Translations under genes and position numbers: made by a program
DNA from: Fasciolopsis buskii
Taxonomy: Eukaryota > Platyhelminthes > Trematoda > Plagiorchiida > Fasciolidae
Direction: 5' to 3'
Assembly (NCBI GenBank): GCA_008360955.1
Contig: LUCM01002243.1
Span: forward strand, 16,114-80,113
Length of the DNA stretch: 64,000 bases
Notes under the pieces: generated by a model
Database searches by the model: none
Told to the model about the DNA's origin: nothing
Seen by the model: the letters and a program-made list of their open reading frames with translations, nothing else
Shown here: positions 52,501 through 62,675 of the stretch, piece after piece
Position numbering within the stretch: the stretch's first letter is position 1
Layout: each line of letters opens with the position of its first letter

Positions 52501-55500
52501 ATAAAGATGACCTAGGATTAGCCGTAGTCACGCAATTGTAATATATTGATTTTGCGAACATTAATGCCACATTTTAGTCAAAAATCCAGGTAAAAAGTAA
52601 CCAAATATTTACACTTATCATCTTATGAAAAACAAAGAAAGAAACCAGATTAAGACAGGTCACTTAGAGAGTGGACTGAAACACGGTCACGGTTTGTCAA
52701 GTACAGTTCCTATAGATATTCACTCTGGGGACCGCACCTTGACGTGGTGCAACGACTTGCGTGCCTCCATAATCCAACGAGATAAACAGGTGGGCTTATT
52801 TCTAGCCGAAGATCCAAATGTGCCTGGAAGGTCAATGGATAGAGGCCTGACGAAGTAGTCTCCTGGTCCTCCCCATTAGGAGTTGATCTGATTTAGCAGC
52901 TCAGTCGCAAAAACGAATGGAAGAATAATTGATCCAAGTAGATGGGCTTCCGCTCAGCTATGCCCCGCTGCCTTGCGGTCAGGTTCTTATCAGAACCAAA
53001 GCGGTTGATTGACAACCCAAATCATTCTTCTGTTTAACAGCTGCACCCCTTAGCACTACACGCTCATGAATCCCCATGACTTACACGTCTACAAATAATT
53101 TCATACTGCATCCATCGGTCGCCGCGCACGATAATCAGGATCGCGCTGCCCATTGCATCGAGTGGGGTGGGCAGTGATAAGCATGCCACTTCTCAGAGTT
53201 CCCTCTTTCATTCAAATTGTCCCTCCAGTCTTCAACCCAATCTCTTTGGCCCGCTTGCCTACCCATAGTGTCCCCACTGATCCCATACCTAACACTCGCA
53301 ACGGTTCCTTGTCAAGCAGTGTAGTAGGCGGTTTTCGGTCTGTTAGCTCACATCTTCTCAAGCCTCGTCAGCCTCTGAATCTCGGTTCATTCAATGTGCG
53401 CACTTTAATGCAGGCTGGCCAACAGGCATGTTTGGCTCTGACAGTGGACTGATTCACTTTCGATTGATGTCTGCTGCGTGAGTGAAACACGAATTCAGGA
53501 TTCGAGTAGAGTAATTCAACCAATGTCCAAGGAGAACAGGGAGTGGATAGGCGGGAAAAGATAAGATGTTGCTGCAGCCAACACAAGGAACACAGGATAG
53601 TAGTGTTAAGCGTAGTTTACTTGTTATCTCGGCATACGCTCCCACAGACTGCAGAACTGATATTGAGAAAGACGGGTTTTACGATAACCTCGTCACTCTT
53701 GTTCGGAAGAGCAAGGGCTCTGACATTGTAGTGGTAGCAGGTGATTTTAATGCACAAGTTGGAAAACTTAGTGCATCGGAGTCCTGTTTAGGTGGGCGAT
53801 GCGCCTTGCATACACAGCGAACAGACAACGGGGAAAGACTTCTCCAATTCTGTGCAGATAATCATTTATTCTTATCCAGTACGAATTTCCGACACAGTCC
53901 GCGTCGCACAGCGTAATGGCGATCTAACTCGACAGGTACACTGAGTCAGATTAACCACATCGCAGTTAGCTACCGTTGGCGTGGTTCTGTCCAGAACTAT
54001 AGATCATACTGGACCACGTACGTCGAATCGGACCATGCGTTAGTTTTAATGCGATTTTTGCTGCAGCTGAATGGCCATCGACGCAGGCCACAAACCCGAT
54101 TGGCTGTCGAACGTTTGTCTGATTCGGCTGTTCGCAACAGCTACGAACAGAAACTATCCGAGGAACTAAGAACTTCGACCAGCAGCAATGTCGACGATCA
54201 GTGGGATCAGATTAAGCATGCTATGCATTTGGCAGCGAATTTCGCCTGCGGTCCCAGGTCTAGTGTTCATGAAAAACACTGGATCTCTCAAGCGTCGTTA
54301 ATTCTAATGGAGCGAAAACGCGAGCTGCCTAACTGCAAGGAAATGAATAAGATGCGTCGGCAGTTGCAGCGTCAGTTGACCATAAGCCTTAGGAATGACC
54401 GCGAAAGCTGGTGGGTTAAGTTAGCCGAAGAGATGGAAGTGGCGTCCGCNNNNNNNNNNNNNNNNNNNNNNNNNNNNNNNNNNNNNNNNNNNNNNNNNNN
54501 NNNNNNNNNNNNNNNNNNNNNNNNNNNNNNNNNNNNNNNNNNNNNNNNNNNNNNNNNNNNNNNNNNNNNNNNNNNNNNNNNNNNNNNNNNNNNNNNNNNN
54601 NNNNNNNNNNNNNNNNNNNNNNNNNNNNNNNNNNNNNNNNNNNNNNNNNNNNNNNNNNNNNNNNNNNNNNNNNNNNNNNNNNNNNNNNNNNNNNNNNNNN
54701 NNNNNNNNNNNNNNNNNNNNNNNNNNNNNNNNNNNNNNNNNNNNNNNNNNNNNNNNNNNNNNNNNNNNNNNNNNNNNNNNNNNNNNNNNNNNNNNNNNNN
54801 NNNNNNNNNNNNNNNNNNNNNNNNNNNNNNNNNNNNNNNNNNNNNNNNNNNNNNNNNNNNNNNNNNNNNNNNNNNNNNNNNNNNNNNNNNNNNNNNNNNN
54901 NNNNNNNNNNNNNNNNNNNNNNNNNNNNNNNNNNNNNNNNNNNNNNNNNNNNNNNNNNNNNNNNNNNNNNNNNNNNNNNNNNNNNNNNNNNNNNNNNNNN
55001 NNNNNNNNNNNNNNNNNNNNNNNNNNNNNNNNNNNNNNNNNNNNNNNNNNNNNNNNNNNNNNNNNNNNNNNNNNNNNNNNNNNCTTTCCTCTTTACGTCC
55101 ACGTCTTCGTGATTCATGGGGCTCATCCTTTCATTATATTACGCACTGTACAGTAAAAAATAGGCCCTTGTGTGAAAATCAAAGAACTAGCATGGAAAGG
55201 ATTACATCCATACTGTCTGTTGGCATTTTCTTCCACCGATTATCCAATACTCACAAAAAGTGTGGGCAAGAGAACCGAGCCCATTTTCGTCTCGGTAGGG
55301 GTTGCTTCGACCGGATTTTCACTTTGCAGAAATCTCTGAACGCTGTGACCGTTTTGCAGACTTAGGATTTCTGTCGTGATTCGAAGGCGGAATTCGACCC
55401 AACCGATCGTGCAGTTCCTCGGCGCTGTCCATCATTGAGGAAGTGATAGTTAAAACTCGTTTATACCAGTATTCAATTATTTGCATGGTTTCGGAACAGC

Positions 55501-57432
55501 CGAGAGCCCGAATTCATTGCTCGTACTGGCGACGTTTCACCCGGGGACCATCACGAGAAGTGGCGTTCGTCAGTTGCCAACTTTCAATTTTTCATTTTGT
55601 CACCAAGAGGTTATGCGAGACTAACTGCTTAAACTCGAGCAAGGCTCGAGCAGCTTACGATGAACTGAAGCACTTGCGGTGCCGGCCTGATATTTCACTG
55701 AAGTTGATAGGTTCTGTGTACTGTGCCGCAGTGCTCTCAGTTCTGTTGTAGGTTAGCGAGGCATGGTGCATGCGTGTGGGAGATGTTCATCGGTTAGAGG
55801 TTTCTGACCACTGGTGTCTACGTAGTATGGCTGGGATTGGCTCGAGTGACTGGGTGAGTAGCGCGGAGGTCAGGAATCTAATACTAGGTGCCAGCTCTCA
55901 GAACACCTTGTTTCATCTTATGAAACTTAGTAGACTACGTTGGTTGGGTCACGTGTTGCGTATGGCAAAAACTCGTCTACCATATCGTGCCCTATTTTGT
56001 GTTCCTCCCAAGGAAGGGAAAAGCCATGTGGAAGTCAACAGATGACGTGGCAACGTGGAATGAGAAAATGTACAGCGAAATTAGATAAAATAGGTACCTC
56101 GCGTCTTTGTGGTTGGGGTCCGAAAGACTCGTCAACTAGCTAGTTGTAGAATGAAAAGTACATCTTGTTGAAACAAGAGAGCGATACTTTGAAAGATCGT
56201 TGGGCGAAGATGTGTGGGATGTGAAAGTATTTTGTGAGCAAACTTCTCGCATCAGGACAGATGATGATCACATAAATTAATGGACAATTCGCTCAGTGGT
56301 ATGAATAAGAAACGGCTGATAATTGACAGTCTCCGGCGGCGAATTTTAAAGTCATTATCATCATCATCGTTTCGCGATGATGATCATGATCAAACCAATG
56401 GAGAGAAAGCGTTTAACTGAAGCAGTGGAACTGCTGAATTTTGAGATGGGAATAATATTGACAGGTAACCGGCAGTCGGGAACAGAAGACAAGCTTAAAG
56501 ATGTATTGATGAGAGAAGTGAATGCATCAGTCAGGGCCAGAGAAATGTGCTTTAAAAGAGCTGAGACCATGCCGTCGGGACCAATCTTTGTGGTTATTTT
56601 AGTGATGCGAAGAAGCTCAAACGCCTCTTCCTCAGAAAAACGTGCAACTGCCGGATCACTGCCCTGTGAAAATGACTGGAGTAGAAGTAGAAGGATGGAT
56701 GAAAGCTTGATTGATGCCATCAACAACCACAGTACATTTCATGTCTCCTTTTCTTCCCGTATAGTGATCGGCTGTTGTAACCGCAATACTACACTGATTT
56801 CTCATTATGAAATTTTTCGTGGAGAGCGGAGCTCCTCTTAAAGTAGGGATCAAGGAAACGATAAAACAACAAAGTAGCAGGGTTAGTGTACTGCAGATAA
56901 TAGGTCAGGCCAAACAGTACAACTGTGAATCGATCCACTCACCTGGCATTGCGTCTGCCTCCTCCATAAACGGAGGAGCAGAAGGGGGTGAAGGTGGAGT
57001 TGGGTGATCTGGTGAAAGCAATTCATGATCCGGTGTGTCGTGAAAACCATTGACGGGGTGCACGGGTGGAACCGGGTGTGGATAAGCTGGGTAACTGGAA
57101 TCTAGGCCATTGTTCAGTAGCTCAGGTTGATGGCCAGCGACCAGACCCAAAGCCGGGGATTGGGAAATTGCTGGTGGCGGAGGTGGAGGGGGTAACGGCC
57201 CATTTGTATAGTTTCCATTTAATACCGGAATGGGGGGAGGAGCTGGAGTTTTGGGTGTGATAACTGGGCTGTAATTTTGTGTGACGGCCGATACGACCGG
57301 ATTCCCCAGGCCCCCGTTGGCACCCGGAGGTACGTAGTGACCACCCACACCGGTCTGCTGTATGACCATTTGCGGTTTCTGTTGATTTTGTCCATGAGAA
57401 CTTTTGCCCGATTTAGATTTCGGTTTGACACG
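46440..57432 (-). CDS. WASF: WAVE/SCAR (WASF) actin-nucleation promoting factor, C-terminal part, 4 exons
   Basis: Join of complement 57432-56943, 52096-51957, 47595-47086 and 46550-46440: 1251 nt, 416 residues plus stop. WAVE proteins sit in the WAVE regulatory complex downstream of Rac and activate Arp2/3 at the leading edge of cells. Seen in order: a Lys/Ser-rich basic start, two Pro-rich regions, a WH2 actin-binding motif (DLLSAIRAGFQLRKV), a linker ending NDVQ, a basic central helix (AIYEAVRRRREC) and an acidic tail (DEDDDD) ending SGWDD. The WH2 is closest to the WAVE form (SAIR.GFQLR), not the WASP form, and NDV plus a terminal Trp fits the WAVE VCA module. All four introns borders are GT/AG and phases agree (exit 1, 0, 0). 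The N-terminal WAVE homology domain is missing here, so the gene starts upstream, probably past 64 kb. Family call is strong; upstream exons and isoforms are not known. Confidence 0.88.
47086..47595 (-). CDS. WASF: WASF exon C: polyproline tract and WH2 motif
   Basis: 170 codons, phase 0 in and out. The acceptor is CCAATTTTAG|AACTCC and the donor GACGTACAG|GTAAAT. Prolines come in three blocks (PPPPAP near the start, then about 8, then more than 20 in a row encoded by CCN repeats at roughly 47330-47400). The WH2 actin-binding helix and LRKV anchor lie at 47169-47219. The exon ends RPNDVQ, where the intron splits the WAVE NDV motif from the central helix. Reading on through the donor gives a stop after a few codons. 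Long polyproline in WAVE recruits profilin-actin and IRSp53-type SH3 domains (family knowledge). Confidence 0.88.
48080..49240 (+). mobile_element. RTE-type fragment: linker and RT N-terminal half, in WASF intron
   Basis: Plus-strand frames give DDREQEIDEDGNLDELWMAL, NGRDWISAESLNQRATAT, YYNLRREATQPAKSG (pre-RT linker), then LSGCKNSSKDESNISPSHPV, DLELTDELEIMSVFQMMKN, GNYRGISLIDIAAKLFATI, RRGRGSFDQI, FIDFCAAFDSIDKQSLWN (RT A motif, Asp present) and DGMPDNYVGLQEPYYSS. The fragment stops before the YxDD motif. The gene it sits in runs on the opposite strand. Confidence 0.8.
49740..50470 (-). mobile_element. RTE-type fragment: endonuclease fused to RT C-terminus
   Basis: Minus ORF 50469-49990 holds the endonuclease end: SDIVILNCDVNARIVRLSST and QRWTQIDHVAISYRWQG (about 50.06 kb, the QIDHI motif). 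Overlapping 50120-49911 and 49974-49756 give FKYLGSFIRTGGGVEEG, a region that normally lies several hundred residues later, after the YxDD. The RT core is therefore deleted. Confidence 0.75.
50575..50705 (+). mobile_element. RTE-type RT C-terminal fragment
   Basis: Plus frame reads RGTFEEMQHLCCRHDITLKL then EGRVQHDTVRNLLLWAWET, the segment usually ARSAF..L.HLW...DI.L..KGRVY...VR..LLY..ET. It is followed directly by the 5' end of another copy. Confidence 0.65.
50740..51150 (+). mobile_element. RTE-type 5' end fragment
   Basis: 5' UTR-like sequence (GATAACACGAACATTACTCGCAACGG) then a frame giving FQSVSSHLLKPSQTLKLSF, NARTL, ADQQTCLALTMDSLCIDVCC VSET, the start of the endonuclease. A further segment includes ILREKAEAALFYTGSRLTIV. 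It matches 53290-53500 in order. Truncated after about 130 codons. Confidence 0.75.
51957..52096 (-). CDS. WASF: WASF exon B: short Ser/Pro-rich exon
   Basis: This 140-nt exon (2 + 138) is isolated by large introns on both sides. Its acceptor is CTTTTTACTTTTTAG and its donor GCG|GTAAGC. It supplies exactly the two bases needed to complete the phase-1 codon of the preceding exon (G|TT, Val) and exits in phase 0, as the next exon requires. The peptide (HKPLLSDDTPEAAQTLGDG... to ...AGSPTA) is low-complexity, Ser/Pro/Asp-rich and without a domain of its own. I accept it because of phase fit and splice sites, not because of similarity. It could be skipped in some transcripts only with a frameshift, so it is probably constitutive. 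Confidence 0.7.
52720..56140 (+). mobile_element. RTE-clade non-LTR retrotransposon in WASF intron, with an N gap
   Basis: Probable 5' UTR from about 52720 (GGGGACCGCACCTTGACGTGG), ORF start near 53333 (FRSVSSHLLKPRQPLNLG). Endonuclease at 53590-54010: LLVISAYAPTDCRTDIEKDG, SDIVVVAGDFNAQVGKL, QINHIAVSYRWRGSVQ, ESDHALV. Linker 54049-54449. 634 Ns hide the RT start. After the gap: ENQRTSMERITSILSVG, RLGRGCFDRIFTLQKSLN, AEFDPTDR, then CRPDISLKLIGSVYCAAV, VGDVHRLEVSDHWCLRSMAG, RLRWLGHVLRM (55.77-55.97 kb), GMRKCTAKL. The GDFNAQVG and SDH motifs are intact; frames are broken. Two related RTE subtypes may be joined across the gap. Confidence 0.83.
54450..55083. other. Assembly gap (634 Ns)
   Basis: Unsequenced run inside the RTE copy of the WASF intron. 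A 438-codon and a 236-codon ORF called across it are artefacts of reading through N. Confidence 0.99.
56145..56850 (-). mobile_element. CR1-like fragment inside WASF intron
   Basis: Two parts. At 56145-56350 the DNA is closely similar to 29690-29910 (GAAAAGTA.ATCTTGTTGAAA, GACAGATGATGATCACATA, GGCGGCGAATTT.AAAGTC). At 56364-56726 a minus ORF of 120 codons reads as the start of a CR1 RT: GSDPAVARFSEEEAFELLR, KIGPDGMVSALLKH, SSVPDCRLPVNIIPI. The central RT between the two parts is absent. The junction at 56357-56384 is a perfect small hairpin of ATC/GAT repeats. Confidence 0.75.
56943..57432 (-). CDS. WASF: WASF exon A: basic and proline-rich region
   Basis: This is the first visible exon, 163 codons plus one base. 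The acceptor is a pyrimidine tract (T8 run, then TGATAG) with AG at 57433-57434; an in-frame TAG overlaps that AG, so the reading frame cannot extend upstream without splicing. The exon opens RVKPKSKSGKSSHG, matching the basic stretch expected after the WAVE homology domain. It then has a PPPPPPP run (about residues 80-86) and clusters such as PHPVPP and HPTPPSPPSAPP, likely profilin or SH3 ligands. The donor is CCAG|GTGAGT, leaving a phase-1 codon. A 70-residue ORF in another frame (57219-57431) is a shadow. Confidence 0.82.
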
Positions 57433-60400
57433 CTATCAGTACAGCGACGGAAAAAAAATGGCAGAAAAACCTATGTAAAACTGTTAAATGAATCAGGAAA
57501 CACGATTTCTAACAAACGCTATCATACAGGAACTTCTCTAGGTGTACTACGAACTCGACAGGGCGCTGAAAATATTCGCATGGCTAAACAGCGAAATACG
57601 AAACTCTTAAATCGGTGTAAATTGCGTCGGTAGTTATCGATACAGTAGACGTGCACTCCAATCAATAGCGATAGTAACAAAATCACACAAATGCTACTTT
57701 GGTATAAAAATTTTCCGGAAATGTGACTTGGATTTGACTCATGTAACCCATTACTCTGCGATTTTCACGACATGAACCTTGTGTCACCGACGGCTCACCG
57801 CTAGCTGTTTTGCTGAAAGGCTGAGTTTTGACAAAGTTTGATCAACTTTCTCGAGTCTGTGGAATATCTCTGTACATTCAACAATCGCCGAAAACCTCCT
57901 CATCTCGCTACCTAATGAAATCCGACATTATTTCCGTTTGGTAATGGTCAAGTGGAAGAGTTGTTTCCGAGGTCGCAATTCAGCAGTTTGAATCTCGCTA
58001 CCACTAGCAACTTCGGAGGTGGGTGGCAATGCGTAGACACCCGGATCGCTTCCATACTTGATCTGCTAAAAACTTACGTGGAATAGCAGCACCTTGTAGT
58101 CCTACTGTCCTGTGGTTTTCCGATTTCTCTTTCGCTACTGTGTGAAGATGCTAGATAGCAATCAAAACCAGATCACGTTCGTACAAGATTAATGGTTCCA
58201 CAGGCTGAAAATAAAAGTTGGGAGGAATTTTGAATCGCGCTTAGATGAATATCAATGCCAGTCTCCTTTGCAAAAGCCATTATTGGGACTACCAGGTACG
58301 GGTTTAACCAACGCATAACATAGGACAGTAAACGGATAACGTTCACAACCACGTTCTTTGAACGTGTGTTTCGATGCAAACGAAACAAACTTTATCTTAG
58401 ATGGTGCTTGTTTGTAGACCGATGGCCAACTAGTGCACACAGAGAACACGAATCCGCAAAGCACAGCTGATCGAACTGACAGATTTGAAGCATTTGTTTA
58501 TGAAATAGCAAACCGACAGCCTAACTAAAAACCAATCCAATCGGGATTCGTCTAAATTAACTTGCCAGCAGTCTTTAGGCCGATAAATGGGCACATGAAA
58601 GGGCAGCGGAGGAACATCAAAATGAGTACAAACGAACTTGGATTACGGGGCAGCGTTCTTCGTTCTGAAGATGACGCGTATTATCAAATGAAATTGCAAC
58701 AATCCAAGCTTCTCACAAGCAAGGGTGCTAAAAAGTAGCCACAATACAACTGAGGGCAAAAAACTAAGTTGTTTCAGCAGAAGCATCATCAACTGAAATG
58801 GACACGGAAGTTCTTATCCCATTAAGTTGCCGGATAATAGGTGAATTGTTATCATCTGCTTAGGGTATCACAAATCTGAGGCATCTGTGACGTCGGTGCG
58901 AGGTTCGTTCGTACACTAAGATTCTGTACTGCAGCAGTCAGGATACATTCCTATTCGTCCCACAAGTATAAACGTGGCGGCCCTCAGTTGGTCTCGCTCT
59001 TTTAACTGAAAAATGACGCACCGAGCCGATTTATAAGCAAAGAAAGTGGAAGATAGGAGACGATCTACGTTGGAAAATTAATGTCCTTACAATAAGGATC
59101 AAGCATGCAACCGTTTGACAGATATTTTTGTAATGGTGGGGTTAGGCGAAGGCTATTATGGTTTGATGTTAAAACGTTGGAGCGGTAGCTCACCCTAAAC
59201 ACATTAAAGTGCACTACACGTGACTTCAAATGGAATATTCACGTCGCCCTTGTTCTTTAAAAACGTGTACGGATGCTGGGTTCACGGCAAACCAAAAATG
59301 TGCTCATAACTAGGGAAAGAGAATGTGATCCAGTTAAAGGAGCCTGATTGCCGGATAGGAATATACCGAATTTACCTGCTGGAAGGATAAAGTCACTAGG
59401 TGGCGTGGGTTAGAGCAGCAGTAGTTGGCGTACTCATAGTTCAGGTGTTTCACTGTTTTTCTGCCTGTAATGGTATTTTTGTTTTGGCTTTCTATGACGG
59501 TATACCCATAGTAAACAATAAAAACCCAACATGTTTTAAGCAATTTGCTTGAGAGTGTGAGTTCATGTGTGCAGAAGGGAGATCACAACTTGATTATTGA
59601 AACACATGGCTGCTCCAATGATGGATAACTTTATGAAAATTATAATTAGGGCAACATGCTACCACGAGAAAAGCATCCATACGTTTGTACAATCCGAACA
59701 GGTGTGTACCACCAAAATCTAACTTGTATCGTCAGGAGTGTGCACGGATACACAGCATGAATCTGTGTACCGTGTTCCATGGGAACTATGACGAAAAAGT
59801 AAAACAGTGCAACAGAAACAACAGATAAAAAAGGATGTTTGTATACGATTCACCAAAAACGTCAGCTCTTTCAGACCCTTCCTACAAATCATCTTTTAGA
59901 TCCAAGGTTCCCGTCTGGTCCTTGTATTACCCCCTGCCTAAGGAGGATGCTGTCTCGGAAAGCTCCACTCCAAGCCTTTGATCAAAAATCTCATTTACAA
60001 GACAGGAAAGCGATGCACGACGTTTCTAAACCATTGAGAACCGATGACCGGTTGTCCAGTTTACACAACTCTGAATTCAAACCTAAACTTTAACTGTCAC
60101 AAGTGAACAATTCATGTTCATTCTCTCCGTCTCCCTCTTGTCATCTTAAAATCAGCTCCATACACCAATATAAAATATTTTGGCGATGAGCTGAGCACCC
60201 ATTCGAGACGAGAAGTTGCTCCGTGAAATCAATCCGTTAGGTTGGTTTGTGGCATTCGGTTAACACGTTATCATAAGCGCAGTGTGCAGTCAAGAAGCGA
60301 CATAGTATCTACAAAACCAATTGAATATAGTTCAAAGTGAACTAATTAGTTGCTTAGAAGGCAGGCGGAGTTTAGAGTACCAAACGGAAGCAGGATTAGC

Positions 60401-60759
60401 GTAAATGTGGTACAACCCAGAACACGATGACCTTATTTCGACTTGAGGTAACGCGACACATTTCAATCATGTATCATGAGTTAGAACCGGCCATGTTCCT
60501 TGCGCATCCCGTCTAGTGATGTGGACACAAATGGCCAAAGAAAACTGCTTAAAAATAACATGCGCATGCTGTTCTACATAGGTCGCGAGAACTTTCGACA
60601 AAAAAGCGCAATGCAGCCATCTTGCTTTGGTCATAGGCATACGAGGCAACCAAAAATACGTGTCCCATTAAAAGGTATGTATAAGCTTGAGGCAACCATG
60701 TAACTATAGGCAAACAATCACGTTAGGTTGGTAGTTGCAGATTATCCGTTATCCGCAGA
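57433..60759. other. Probably WASF intron; no exon seen
   Basis: This would be the intron upstream of the first visible WASF exon. I looked on the minus strand for the Lys/Arg-rich end of the WAVE homology domain and found none. A 118-codon plus ORF at 57277-57633 overlaps the exon on the other strand and is a shadow. Confidence 0.45.
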
Positions 60760-62109
60760 TTTTGCAACAACGTTATCATTGGCGTCCAAAGTTAAACAGC
60801 ACCAAAGGCCCCACTGACCACTGTCTTTCTCACGAAGTTACAAATTGCAACTGAAAGAATGAATATGCCAAGCGAACAGTGAGTAGATCGACAGCAGTGG
60901 GAAAAGAAAAGGATAGGACTGTACCCAACAGAGAAAATGGTACAACCACAATTTCCCGCTATTTGGTAATGAATCATTCAGTGTCTCCAGCCAGTTGGTT
61001 GATGGATCTTTTCGATCCTAATCACGAATACGTGGGACGAAATTTGCTGTACATTTTCTCATTCGACACTGCCACGTCAACTGATGACATCCACGGAGTT
61101 TCTTTAATTCCTTGGGAAGAGGGGAGTATAAGGCATGGTACGGTATACGAACGTTCGTCATATATAGGAAGTGACCCAACCAACGAAGCCTACTTTACTC
61201 GAGACGCTGTGATAGTGTATTCTCTGAATCGGTACTGGATACCTAACATCCACACTGCTAATGCGGTCGTATCATTCAATGTTAGCGATACTACGCAAAC
61301 ACCGAGGATCAAAAACCTCTGAGCGACGAACATATTCATCACGTAAACTTCGTACATCGCAAACACAGCAAAACTAAGCGCACTGTGACGCAGTTCACAC
61401 GACTTTCTAACTTCAACAAAATATCAGGACAGTGGCACAAATGTTCCAGCTCAACGTATACCACTCGACCCAAGCATAAACGCGTGTTGACCTGAATACC
61501 ATGATACCATCCTCAGCCAAGTGGATACCGGGGCAACTGAAACGACAAACAACCGCTAGTTCCTCTCCATTCAGTATCAAAATCGATACCGCTGTCGTCC
61601 GGTCTTGTAGCAGCACTTTACACTATAAAGGTATAAAACATCCAAAATGGAGCTATAGCTCTCGCAAGTCTGTCGAGTACATGTTGAACTTATTGTACAG
61701 ACCCGAACAAAACAAACAGGGTCCTATGGATAATCAAAGTTATACGGCTTTTCTACATTCACTAATTCGACACTGTGAAGACCTCGTAAAGCATCCTAGA
61801 ATACTTCATCCATAAAGTAGGAATAGGAAAACAGAAAACCTTTTCCCAACATCGCTCGTCATTTCGAATGAATCCGACGATTCACCGTATACTTCAACTC
61901 GAGCACAGGCACGCAAACTCCCGAGACGTGCCCTTTTAGTGGACAGCAGTGAATAGCGCAGTTCAGCCGACTGAATCGAAGGCGAGTTTCAAGTTGGGAA
62001 CAATGATTGTCGGGCGAGACTGTAGGTGTCCCATTTCAGGCAACTGACGAAGGATGGGAATCCGGTCGATGCAATCTCGACATCATTTGACAAACTGAAG
62101 TTCATCCCT

Positions 62110-62255
62110 AACCGGTGTCGCGCTTAGGCTTAAGCAGCCTTTTGGTAACAGATGGCAATTTACTGTCGTCCGACTCGTTACCACCTGCCCGAATGAGAAC
62201 TTTTATATTGTTTTGTCATTCCAAGTTCCAAAGTCAGGGTTGTCAACCCCTTGAT
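62110..62255 (+). repeat. SINE family 2 body fragment (first of a pair)
   Basis: GATGGCAATTTACTGTCGTC, GACTCGTTACCACCTGCCC, GTCATTCCAAGTT and AGTCAGGGTTGTC match the family body. It sits inside the minus-strand RTE relic at 60.8-63.8 kb, separating its endonuclease from its RT. Confidence 0.55.
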
Positions 62256-62489
62256 CCATCGGTTTTTACGATCCCTCTTAAGGCATGTCCTTGCTTGGTG
62301 CTGTGCACGAGGCCTTATTCGCCCCTTTATCGTTCGAGAGCTGGCGCTTTTGCTATATTAGACTCAGTGACTCTTGGGAAGACCGTTGTCTATGAAAGAC
62401 AACAGAATTAGGACAGCCGGCAACACCTGTTGCCGAGTGCATCGCCCGCTTTATTTAATCCCAGCACTCATCTGCGTTACTACTTGATG

Positions 62490-62675
62490 GTGTATGGCAA
62501 CTCGCTGTCGTCTGCTTGTTACCACATCTGACCCAGTGTGACCTTACGTGATTCCATGCCCCTTCAAGTTTCGGGGTCAAGGTTGTCGCGCCCCTCTTCC
62601 CTTGCGTAGTGGGACCTAGCAGCTATGGGACATGTACCTTCTCACTGCACTCATGTTTCAAGCATGCCGTAAAGA
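62490..62675 (+). repeat. SINE family 2 body fragment (second of a pair)
   Basis: GGTGTATGGCAACTCGCTGT, CTTGTTACCACATCTGACCC, GATTCCATGCCCCTTCAAG, GTCAAGGTTGTCGC and AGCAGCTATGGGACATGT match the copy at 44.76-44.92 kb. The matches to it are longer than for its neighbour, suggesting a younger or independent insertion. Confidence 0.6.

Noticed and set aside
54049..55365. 438-codon ORF
   Set aside because: More than 200 codons are Ns; the two ends are RTE linker and RT.
60879..61322. 147-codon plus ORF that looks like a globular protein
   Set aside because: The complementary strand reads as the RTE RT C-terminus (RLRWLGHFLYMTN, LTWQCRMRKCTANF), so this ORF is its antisense shadow.
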